From Owenia fusiformis (lineage: Eukaryota > Annelida > Polychaeta > Sabellida > Oweniidae), in contig CAIIXF020000011.1 of NCBI GenBank assembly GCA_903813345.2, positions 19,203,754 through 19,267,753 of the forward strand: 64,000 nucleotides of DNA, given 5' to 3'. The notes below the pieces were generated by a model. It did not search any database. It saw only the letters and a list, made by a program, of their open reading frames with translations, and was not told where the DNA came from. This document shows, one piece after another, positions 15,501 to 23,700 of this stretch (positions within the stretch are counted from its first letter, which is position 1; each line of letters begins with the position of its first letter). The translations under genes were made by a program, and so were the position numbers.

Positions 15501-15723
15501 ATATTCAATAAATAATTCATATAAAAAGAATATTTCAAATATGTATCACAATATGAAGAGATTGCTTTCAAAATAAAAAAATATGCCTTGCCAAGAAGAC
15601 TATATCCTAGAGTTCTGACATTTTTTGAAAATTGAATGAAACCATGTCAATTTTGATGACACATCTTAGATTTTATTCTCCTTCAAAACGAGTGAATTTG
15701 AACTTACTTCTATCCAAAGCCAT
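674..15723 (-). CDS. Unrecognised 985-residue acidic coiled-coil protein, 19 coding exons
   Basis: Coding exons on the minus strand, in transcript order: 15708-15723, 15323-15495, 14652-14743, 14262-14430, 13444-13574, 12780-12930, 11823-11909, 10369-10548, 8857-9060, 8409-8523, 7824-8035, 7178-7418, 6583-6812, 6287-6366, 5842-5997, 5538-5616, 3517-3679, 3110-3193, 674-1068. All junctions are GT-AG and phases agree, giving 2958 nt, 985 residues plus stop. Two donors are weak (AAG|GTCTCA at 10369, TCG|GTACAA at 11823). The start is MALDRS at 15723. Residues 10-32 are acidic; 115-150 and 668-705 look like coiled coils; 205-300 are very acidic; 334-401 may be a beta-rich fold (RVRVYTPVDIDSREL); 402-425 are Lys/Glu rich; 933-971 hold 9-residue repeats (NRNTIPDYQ type). 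No signal peptide or membrane segment is seen. I do not recognise the family. The exon structure is well supported; function is unknown. Confidence 0.85.
714..838 (-). repeat. 27-bp coding tandem repeat (9-residue NRNxIPDYQ)
   Basis: Four consecutive 27-bp units inside the last exon encode NRNTIPDYQ, NRNVIPDYQ, NRNPIPDYQ and NRNTVPDYQ. The period is a multiple of three, so copy-number change would keep frame. The repeat sits near the C terminus (about residues 933-971), where the protein looks disordered. Confidence 0.85.
1207..2750. mobile_element. Non-autonomous mariner-like DNA element, about 1.54 kb
   Basis: The two ends are inverted copies: CAGTACGTCCCAAAAAACGC at 1207 and the complement of GGGACGCACTG ending at 2750, both flanked by TA (1205-1206 and 2751-2752). 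Similarity continues inward about 65 bp well (ATCACAAAACCAGTGATG is shared) and more weakly for about 170 bp. TA target sites and a CAGTRCGTCCC end fit the Tc1/mariner superfamily. No transposase frame is present. It lies in the last intron of the minus-strand gene. Confidence 0.7.
1465..2304. mobile_element. Nested element with TTAAAG terminal inverted repeats
   Basis: Inside the mariner-like element, TTAAAGGCCCCATGTAAAG at 1465 and the complement of CTTTAGACGGGGACTTTAA ending at 2304 are inverted copies. The interior is AT-rich and non-coding. This looks like a second non-autonomous DNA transposon inserted in the first. The superfamily is not clear. Confidence 0.5.
2874..3058. repeat. pogo/Tigger-like MITE (AACCTGT...ACAGGTTTT)
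   Basis: The left end TAAAAACCTGTATATAGGG faces the right end CAACAGGTTTTCCTGTA, and the interior repeats GTGTTCACT. This belongs to the dispersed family whose ends read ACAGTAAAACCTGT. Such ends with TA targets are typical of pogo-group MITEs. Confidence 0.5.
3787..4003. repeat. Diverged pogo-like MITE copy
   Basis: It holds GAACACCTCACAATGTGAAC, TTGGCCAGTCACAATGGG and GAGACATGTTTAACTGTA, matching the internal and end motifs of the copies at 13642 and 61602. It lies in an intron of the minus-strand gene. Confidence 0.45.
4190..5215. repeat. Satellite-like tandem array, about 125-140 bp unit
   Basis: About seven diverged units repeat in an intron of the minus-strand gene. Each holds ATATGAACAAAATCGCTCCA, CTTTTCGAGTTATAGTAAAA, a near-palindromic block of the type AAAATGGCGGCCATTTT, and AGTGTCATTAGACAGTGTG. 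Short frames across it are by-products of the repeat. Confidence 0.8.
5257..5345. repeat. (GACG)n microsatellite ending the satellite array
   Basis: GACG units with a few TACG variants directly follow the satellite. They precede CCTCCGAACTTCGTTCGATG, a single-copy-looking end. Array, tail and end may together be one repetitive element. Confidence 0.85.
6489..6521. repeat. (GA)n microsatellite
   Basis: A run of about 16 AG dinucleotides in an intron of the minus-strand gene. Confidence 0.9.
7619..7803 (+). repeat. Dispersed GTCACCA-type repeat, copy 1
   Basis: The family begins TTAACATGCAAAATGTCACC, continues with CCATTTGTTACAGA and a run of ACACCAACCACTGA units, then AAGTTGGATACTATAACAA and a terminal GTGACCA. 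This is the longest copy. It lies antisense in an intron of the minus-strand gene. Confidence 0.7.
8655..8745 (+). repeat. Dispersed GTCACCA-type repeat, copy 2
   Basis: It carries GCAAAATGTCACCACCTGCC, TTTGTTACAGACACTGAACA and CACCATCCACAAAAAAAAA, matching copy 1 but shorter. It is intronic and antisense to the host gene. Confidence 0.65.
9588..9681. repeat. Two-copy 47-bp tandem duplication
   Basis: The block starting AATAAAAGGGTTAACTAC at 9588 repeats at 9635 almost without change, inside an intron of the minus-strand gene. Confidence 0.9.
11288..11391. repeat. Short hairpin MITE, about 104 bp
   Basis: AACCCAGAATTCATAGATGA on the left is matched by the complement of TTCTATGAATGCTGGGGTTT on the right, about 25 of 31 positions. 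It is intronic and non-coding. Confidence 0.5.
13018..13197. repeat. pogo-like MITE copy in intron
   Basis: It runs from ATACAGTGAAACTTGTAATG to GACAAGTTTTACTATAT, with internal ACCTCTATAAGTGGAACAC twice. The ends are inverted copies. It is closely related to the copy at 57062. Confidence 0.6.
13642..13795. repeat. pogo-like MITE copy in intron
   Basis: It starts ATACAGTAAAGCCTGTTTAA and ends GGATAAGACAGGTTTACATG. The interior has TGAACACCTCCCAATTTC and TTGGCTGGTCCCAATGG, shared with the copies at 3787 and 61602. Confidence 0.6.
13957..14080 (+). repeat. Dispersed GTCACCA-type repeat, copy 3
   Basis: It has GCATTAACATGCTAAATTTA, ACCTGCCATTTGTTACAGAT, ACACCAACTGCTGATCACC and AAGTTGGAGACTATAACAAT, then TATCACCACC. 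A second copy follows directly. Confidence 0.65.
14086..14215 (+). repeat. Dispersed GTCACCA-type repeat, copy 4
   Basis: It lies in tandem with copy 3: GCATTAACATGCAAAATGTC, CCATTTGTTACAGATGCC, ACACCAACCACCACCAC, AAGTTGGAGGC and the end GTGGCGGTATAAAA. It is intronic and antisense to the host gene. Confidence 0.65.
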
Positions 15724-15746
15724 TTCGCATTAGATAATACACTTTG

Positions 15747-15820
15747 TTTTAAGGAATTGGATACTGTCTTTAGTTGTTATTCATATTTCTATGAAACATT
15801 TTTAGAAATTTTAAAAAAGT
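15747..15820 (+). repeat. 74-bp perfect direct repeat, copy A (5' UTR side)
   Basis: It starts TTTTAAGGAATTGGATACTG and ends ATTTTAAAAAAGT. It is identical over all 74 bases to 16646-16719. Copy A lies 24-97 bases upstream of the minus-strand gene's ATG, so it is probably in its 5' UTR or core promoter. Confidence 0.9.
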
Positions 15821-15844
15821 TGGAACCATTTTGTTGTAGTTACT

Positions 15845-15854
15845 ATCACGTGAC
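15845..15854 (-). promoter_or_regulatory. E-box palindrome upstream of the minus-strand gene
   Basis: ATCACGTGAC lies about 122 bases upstream of the ATG at 15723. The core TCACGTGA is the type bound by USF/MITF/TFEB bHLH-zip factors. An equivalent site lies near the start of each other gene in the window. Confidence 0.45.
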
Positions 15855-16261
15855 CTAATTGCCGAACTGTCTTAATTGATTACAATTCATTGACTTCATT
15901 TTCATAACATAATCCAGACCAAATAATAAATATGCATCCATTCATTTAGAAACGTGCATATTTTACTCGATTTATGCAATGGTTTTGTATAAAAGTAAGT
16001 TTTCAAAAAGTTGCCGAACTTAAAGTAAACGAGATCGCGCGAGAACTGACATGGCGGCTGAAATTTAATTCATGTTAAATTTCTCCTAATAACTTTAATT
16101 TACATAGTATTTAGACTGTTCATAACTGGTAAGCAATATACACTTGATAGAGAAATTATTATTCTATTCAATTATTACTATTTTAAGTATATAATTTCTA
16201 AATCATCAAAGTTATTGACTAATTCTTGATTTTTTTTAAATATCAGAATTTCCAATAATTC

Positions 16262-16645
16262 CATATATATCTATATATATCTATATATCTATAATTCTGG
16301 AAGAAGGATAGTCCTGTATAATCCAGATCTTTTTATGTATTATTTTCATATCATGTTAAGGGGGGCGTTGTTTAATTGCTCACTGGACATGGGTTAGTTG
16401 TGGTGAAGGAATTTCTGTCTCATCAGGTGCTTGTCAATTCCATTCTTGAATTGATTTATATCTGTGGTGTCTATTACAGATTGGGGAAGATTGTTCCATG
16501 TGTTGACGATTCTATTTCCAAATACATTTTTTCTTACATCGAGTCTGCTATATCTATGGCTTAATTTTTCTGTATTCCCTCTCGTCATCTTATTTTCTGA
16601 TTTTTGTGCAATGTCCATGAGTTTGATTCTGTCATAACCATTCAC
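16262..16645 (-). mobile_element. 5'-truncated LINE tail (CR1/L2-like reverse-transcriptase C terminus)
   Basis: A minus-strand frame at 16645-16394 reads through HRYSRLDVRKNVFGNRIVNT and WNNLPQSVIDTTDINQFKNG to a stop. That pattern (R-LD-RK-FF--R-V--WN-LP) is the usual extreme C terminus of CR1/L2/Rex-type LINE polyproteins. About 130 bases of 3' UTR follow, then a TATATATC-type tail at 16262-16292. The 5' truncation point abuts the second 74-bp repeat at 16646. Confidence 0.75.
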
Positions 16646-16719
16646 TTTTAAGGAATTGGATACTGTCTTTAGTTGTTATTCATATTTCTATGAAACATTT
16701 TTAGAAATTTTAAAAAAGT
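16646..16719 (+). repeat. 74-bp perfect direct repeat, copy B (LINE side)
   Basis: It is identical to 15747-15820 in the same orientation. It starts exactly where recognisable LINE sequence ends, which ties the duplication to the LINE insertion or a later rearrangement. Confidence 0.9.
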
Positions 16720-17133
16720 GAAAAAAAAAGTGAATTCCATGTATAAGGTGAAACGTTATTCCAACGATTTAGGAATTATATTTCATTTATAAAAGTGAAA
16801 CATTTTTCGGTGATTTTCGTTTTGTTGTCTCAAATGACAAGAATTATTTTTATTATATCATTATTATTGTTCACCAAGTTTCTCTTTGTCCTGAAAAATA
16901 AACTACAGTAGAGACAATAAAGAATTACTATAGCTATGAAAATTACATACTGTCGCACATGTAATAAATTCTTACCTCAGTGTATCCAGTACTCTATTTT
17001 CTCCATCCTAGTAAGTCCAGATATAGTGGAATTTGTGTCCATAATGACAAATAAGAACTTAAACATTTGACATGTTAATGCCGACTCTTCAAATGTTGAG
17101 GTAATTTTGGAACCCGATTAAGCCGCAATGAGC

Positions 17134-17247
17134 ATTGGCTCCCAGAATGCAACATGACACATGCCAGCTTTCAAAATGCTGTTCCGCCATTTTGAAACCT
17201 GTCACGAGTAAATAAGGTTAACTGATGTTGCATTCTGGGAGTCAATC
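17134..17247. repeat. 114-bp hairpin MITE with CCCAGAATGCA ends
   Basis: TTGGCTCCCAGAATGCAACA at the left and its inverted copy ATGTTGCATTCTGGGAGTCA at the right form a stem of about 20 bp. The ends contain CCCAGAATGC, close to the ZNF143/STAF core. It lies about 0.9 kb upstream of the TFIP11 5' exon. Confidence 0.65.
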
Positions 17248-17650
17248 CTCCTTGGATCACAAACATGGCGATTCATGAAAACATTTGTTTGATTTGGTAG
17301 GAATTTGTACATCATTTGCAGGTATGAAGCTTTGGATTCATTTATTGTGCTACTTGAAGTGAACGGGAATTATTTTTCTACCACTTTAATTGAGACACAA
17401 AACTTAGAATTTAGCTCATTGTGACAACTTTTGATGGTTGAGGTTTATTTTTGTTCCCTTCTAGTGATTCAAGATCCCTTGATAGTCACTTATGTCTTGG
17501 AGTCTGAGTTGCGCTTTCATGGTCTCTAAACTTTTAATTAAATTTTTATGAGGATTAGACATTTGAGACAGCATTTACAACCATGGCCTCTAATTACTTA
17601 GACACCAAGGCTGTGTCTACTTTCTTTTACTTTTACTGACTCTCGGTGTC

Positions 17651-17836
17651 TTAAAGGGATATTCCTTGCCAGACAGTCTCTCTCATAATATGGCAGCTAT
17701 AACCATATATTAACTTTCCATCTTTAGCAAAACATGGACAAATGTTTTGGTATAGTCAATATTGATTACTTAAAAATGTAGTGCTCAATTCCAGTAGGCT
17801 GCCATCTTTTAAGATTTCACCCAGGAAGTGATGTCA
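17651..17836 (+). repeat. Left arm of a long inverted repeat around the TFIP11 5' exon
   Basis: It begins TTAAAGGGATATTCCTTGCC and ends near AGGAAGTGATGTCATC. It matches the complement of 20258-20442 at roughly 80 percent over about 185 bases. It could be the terminal repeat of one 2.8-kb element or one of two opposed copies of a short element. Confidence 0.7.
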
Positions 17837-17964
17837 TCGACTCTCAACTTTGAATATAGCATTAGGAAAAGAGCTATTAAGAATAACAAAACCAGCAGAA
17901 TATTTTTTACAAAGACCCCCCACGAAGTGGCCTGGGATTTGTACTTTATTCCCACTTGAAGCCA

Positions 17965-18128
17965 TTCACGTGACCTAAAGACCGCCTTTATTCCCTTATA
18001 TGGTAAATCGTCAAGGTAACTATCAAGACATCATACGATTCGATTACGAATCAATTGTGTTTCCAAGTAATGTCGTCATGTGACGTCACCGACGCATCCG
18101 CCATTGCTCTCAAGTTTGGTCTGAACGG
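17965..18128 (+). promoter_or_regulatory. TFIP11: Probable TFIP11 core promoter and non-coding exon 1
   Basis: The region holds TTCACGTGAC (17965-17974), a perfect CRE TGACGTCA (18081-18088) and a CCGCCATT block. It ends in a good donor, GAACGG|GTAAGC, at 18128/18129. The first coding exon opens with an acceptor 4 bases before the ATG, so a spliced 5' UTR exon is required, and this is the best candidate. The start site itself is not visible. Confidence 0.55.
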
Positions 18129-20257
18129 GTAAGCGAATTTTAACATTTCTGTCATTTTAAAGTCTGATTTGTGTATTTATAACCTGATTTCACTTCATCT
18201 TGATTGTAGAAATGAGTAGAATGGTAAATTATGATTGTGCTGAATCATTATTCAGGCCAGAAGTGGTGAAAAAATCATTTTAATATGAACTTGAAGAAAT
18301 TTTGATTTCATTTCTCATGGTCTCACCCTAGGCCAAACTTAAGTCTTAGTCTAATTCAGATGTTCTCATTTTGATTGTGAAATAGGCTAGTATGCTGGTT
18401 GTGCTTGCGCCTGCGGGGCATGTGTCACTGACTGATCGTGTGGGAGCAGCAATCCCTCTGAAGTGTGTATTTCAGCAGTGCCAGAATAAATGAAAGGAAA
18501 ATAAGAAATAAATCAGAACACGTTTCACATGCATTTTGTAAAGTAGTCTATCTAGGCCTAAAGGTGATTAGAAATCAATATAGACTTATCCTATTAATTG
18601 AGAGTATCAATCGCGCTGCATCGTCAATTTTGTATCACACTCTCCACACGACACAGTGGCCGATGTCAAACTTAAATGTTCACACCCCTTTTTGTACCCC
18701 TTTATTTCTTTTTCAGTGACATCAACTACAAAAACATCATGCAGTATAGGCCTAGTACAACAACAACAACAAGTGTAACAACTGCGAAGGCCAAAGTAAG
18801 TAGTATTTCCATTAACCTATTACACTCTGAACGTGTAAGTTGTCACTCGTTAGTTTTTCGTGACTGAAATTCCCTAGGGCAAAATTTCCCTGGTCATCAC
18901 CCTGATTTCCTGATTTTGAGAGAATACATGTATGTTTGACAATCGATAAAAGGTCAGTGAGTCACATAAGAAGGCGGTGTCAAATTACTACATTTGATTT
19001 AGAACTGTGATATGCAGACATGACTTCAAAATCATCAAAAAGTCAAGTGACATTCTAAATGTACATTTCCTCGACTTATGGTACACGTTGACAATAACAT
19101 TTTTGAAAAATTGCTATCCTGCACATGTTATTTTCTGGTACAGAATAAAGTATGAAAAGGGCACGATCCACGAGTGGATTAAAATCATATCACAAGTAAA
19201 TCATAGGATGTTCTTTTTATGTTTCAATATGGGAATAGGCCACTTGACACCATTACTGTACTAATGAGCTTAACAATTGCCTCACTGATTAAAAATAAAA
19301 AAACATGAATATTTTCGAACGAAATGATAAGTGTACAAATAAATGTATTGACAAAGGTCATAAATATGCCTTTTCGTCCTTTACATTTCCAGGGCACACA
19401 AGGTAATCAAAAAGGTTAACAAGTCCAAAATGACATACAGTACCTGAGGATCAATCCAGAATCTCCAAAGACAACTACCAAGGGCAACATTGAGGAAAAA
19501 CCAGTGTCTAGAAGTCATCTACCAGGGTTTAAATTGGACTTTCTGAAATTTGTTGTCCTATTTTTGGGCTCTATGATACCACAATATATGTGCTAAAGTT
19601 AGAAGATTTTTTATGTCACCATGTAGAGATCATGAGATGGTGACATATAATGTTGAAGTTTGTAAAGTTTATAGTCCTATTCCTGTATTCATGCAAGTTA
19701 ACAAATGCAAGTCAATGTAAAATTCTTAATTTTTAACAGTTATCCATTAACAGAAAAGTTTAAGTCTACAAGTTATTTCTGATGTCATTGTTACAACAAT
19801 GCATTTTAGGAAAAGTAAACTTCCTTTCAATCACCCCAGGTAAGTTCTGCATTAGAATACAGTACTTATACGGATGTGGATTTTGTCAAAGTTTTGAATC
19901 TGATTTAAAACTAATAAGGCCTAGTACAAAATGTAACATAAGGTAAAGGAGCATGCATTCCCGTCCAGAACAGTATACAAGTATAAATGGGACTCCTGTG
20001 GCAATGTAACCATTTACTTTGATTCCACTTTCAATTCCCTTCTATCTTCGGGTCTTTGTATTTTTTCAGTGATTTTTCACTGGATTTTCTTGTTCAATTT
20101 GGTCTTTGATCTAAATCCTTCTGAAAATCTCTTCTTTATTTCTAAGTTTACGAGCACTGAAAATATTTTTCCACAGAAGATAAGGGGTTCTTCTCAAGAA
20201 GTGATTTTGTGCTACTTTCCTATACTGTAATGGGCAAGGTTATGACAGGTGGGAGTT

Positions 20258-20442
20258 CATGAAATCACTTCCTGAATGAAATCTTAAAAGATGGCAGCTT
20301 ACTGGAAATGAGTACTACATTTTTAAATGATCAATATTGACCATATCAAAACATTTTCATGTGCTTTGCTAAATATGTAAAGTATATAAATGATTATAGC
20401 TACCATATCAGGAGAGAAATAGTCTGACAAGGAGGTTCTTAA
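20258..20442 (-). repeat. Right arm of the long inverted repeat near TFIP11
   Basis: Its complement reads TTAAGAACCTCCTTGTCAGA at the outer end and ATCTTTTAAGATTTCA-like sequence inward (CTGCCATCTTTTAAGATTTC is shared with the left arm). It lies in the 5' UTR intron of TFIP11. Confidence 0.7.
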
Positions 20443-20773
20443 AGACATTTATTTATCTCCATCAATAATTGGCAATGACTGCGCACAATATGGAATGTAC
20501 TACTTTGAATATTTTCTCCCATGACACAAATATGGCAAGGGTATCATAAAGTTGCTCCCTCTTGAGATATTTCCTTGGTGTATAGACAACCTTCAATCTT
20601 ATTTGTGATTCATCAAGAGAAATGGATTTTATACAGTTGGCACCAAAAATGAATTCACGGTCATCAACTGGTAATAAGGAGCAATTTGTGGGCCTTTCTT
20701 GAACTGAATTCTTACAACATTATATACTCTCTATGAAATTTCGAATACATATCAATGTTTTTCTTTCAGCAAA

Positions 20774-23700
20774 ATGTCTTCCCCTGAGACGGAAAGATTT
20801 GAGGTGACAGAAGATGATTTATACAATGAATTTAACCCTAACAGGCCTAGTTGGAGGCAGACTAAAAATCAAGCAACATATGGTAAAACATTAAACATTA
20901 TAAAACATTGATATTATGACAAGATTTTACTTAATGACCCTATCAGTGACACAATTCTTAAATGTTGAAAGCATGTTAAATTGTGGATAAGAAACAGAAT
21001 AACAGTACAATAGAAGTTGACATAATTTTCTTGAATATTCCTTATTTAGAAGCAAATTAACAATGTAAAATTATTTGTGAAAAACATGTTTATTTCTAGG
21101 TATATGGCATCATGATAGTGATGATGATGAAGATGAGAGACCAGGATTCGGAGGCGGGAGAAAAAAACGTACCAAAGATATGTCTGTGCCTGTCAGCTTT
21201 ATAAGTGGAGGATATAAGGATAAACGTGATAACAAGGATTATAAAGAAGGAGAGGGTGATGGCCAGGTGAGGAATTTTAAGGGAAAAGTTTATTTTTATA
21301 AAATTAGTAACTATGGCAACTGAAATAATTGGAGTGAAATATTACAGACAGATATTATATATTACTAACTTAACTTATCATAGGCGGGTATATGTGTGAT
21401 TTCAGAGAATGCCTTGATATGGTTTCATATTTTAGAAAATCGTTTTAAATGTTCAGTTTTCAATGTTCAAGCTCAAAAGACCATTCTGACTTGTCTTAAA
21501 TGGTCAGCATATATTCTGCAAGATTTATTATGTGCTACTTCAAAATAACCTGTGTGTTTTGCCATTGTCTTGAGAAACATTAGAATAATACTTGTGAAAT
21601 AACATAAAGAAATATATTGTAAATACTTTTATAGGGGGAAGATGAGCCAGTGGACGAAAATAAGACACTCTATGCACGAGATTTCATCCTAGGGGGTCAG
21701 GCAGGGAGTAAGACAGGTACAACATATGGTAAGAAGGTGAAGAAGCCGAAAGTCAACTACCCTGGAGGACAGAGGGTGGTTGGGATGAATCCGGGAGATG
21801 AGTAAGTATTATTGAATTTTCTTGAGTGTGATAAATATGGACCAGGTTAAAGTTTTTGTGTTGTCACACATTCATTTGCATATGAGATTGATATTTTCCA
21901 AATTACAAGTCAGTTTCTTTAAGAAATTTTACTCCTCCCCATATTGTGTTTGTAGTCATGCATGAATAGTCTTTTATATGTAGCAGTTTTGAGTTTTTCT
22001 ATGTATTCTTATACATAATAAGCATAACACACAGAAGAGCAATCCATTTTATTTGTAGTCAATTTGGGAACTGGGAAAAGCATACCAGTGGAATTGGATT
22101 AAAACTATTAGCTAAGATGGGGTATGAACAAGGAAAAGGTCTTGGAAAGAACCACCAGGGAATTGCGACACCAGTTGAGGCATTCAAACGCAAGGACACA
22201 AAAGCTACTATAGGATATCATGGATCAGAGAGGACGCAAAGATCACTGAAAGACTTTCCGCAGCAGGTTGATTCAGAGGAGGAAGAAGACAAACAGTTTC
22301 AACAACAGCTTTCTCAGTGGAAAAAAGCACCTGAGGTATTTCATAATTGTGAATATGTTACATGCAGGTTACATTCTTCATACATTTTGTGTCTATAACC
22401 CTATGTCTTATTTGTTATACTTTTTTTGTGGTTGGCATTCTGCATTCAGCAGTTTGTGTTCAGCTGTAACAAATGGCTGGTGGTGATATTTTGCCTTGCA
22501 TATGTTGCTTTAATTGTTAGCTCTGCTCTGAATGCTTGTACAATGTGTTGATTCTAATTCTAGGCAAATAAGAAATTGAAGCCTAAGTATACGTATAAAA
22601 CAGCTGATGAAGTTATCACAAAGGGTGGCAAGAAAAAATCTGTAAAACAGAGCCATTTATCCAAGGTCAAGGTCATTGACATGACAGGTAGTGAATTTAA
22701 AATATTTATTTTGCAAATATTCATGAAAGGTTAGGTTGCTTATAGTGCAAAAGAGTATGTGTTTGTCTTGTATTTGAATAGACAAAATAAATTCAATGAA
22801 TGAATAAAAATTCTTTGGGGCAGTAATAATGTTTGGGTGTTCAGGCTGACCCAGGGGATGTCATTGTTTCACCCTAATGTTTTTACTTAAAAACATTCTA
22901 AAGTCTTCGGTCAGAGAATCTACTTACATCAAAACATACTTATCTGATTATGCATATCTTTAGGCAAGGAGCAGCGTGTTCTCTCAGGATATCGTGCAAT
23001 CAGTTCTCGTCATGATCGTCCGGATGAGAGCTCTTCAGAAGAGGAGGAGATAATTGACAGAAAAAAGCCGAAGAAGGCATTTGAGATGCCCGAACTGATG
23101 CATAATCTGAACATACTCGTAGATATGGCAGAGGAGGAAATCATTGAAAACGACAGAAAGTAAGATTATGATATGATGCATTTTTATTTTGAAACATCAC
23201 ATATATGTCATGCCACTTCTCTTAATTAACTGAAGTTACCTTACTTTCTTTGTTGATTTTGTTATAATTTAATTGCTTTGTCTCTTTGAAAATTAGGAGT
23301 ACATTTTAATTAAGATAACAGAATTGTTATTTATCACTCATTTGTTATAAGACACTCCTTTATAGAAGGACTTTGTTTGAATTTTTATAAACTCCACCGG
23401 GCAAAATTGTTTGAATTGGGGAGTGTTTACTTTTAGGGTTTTAAAGTCTTTGGCATATTAAAAAAAGGGACAAAAAACATTCACATTGAGGTGTAAAGAT
23501 TAGAGAGGTCTCTTGATATATGATTTTACTGTATCAATCAAATCTTATTTGTAGATTGAAATATGAGAGAGATCTTGTAGTGAACCTGAAATATGAGCAT
23601 GAGAAGATGGAAAAACTTTGTGAAGAGGAAGCAAAGCAATTAAAGAAAATCAATGAGCTGTTTGCAATTGTATCAAGGTTAGTGTTTAAATACAGAAAGC

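Noticed and set aside
15094-15576. 160-residue plus-strand frame
   Set aside because: It is antisense to a well-supported exon (15323-15495) of the minus-strand gene; the remainder is intronic with a small local repeat (TTCACAAACTCACAGGTT).
22117-22398. 93-residue frame with a G-patch as a separate small gene
   Set aside because: It is exon 4 of TFIP11 read past its donor at 22335.
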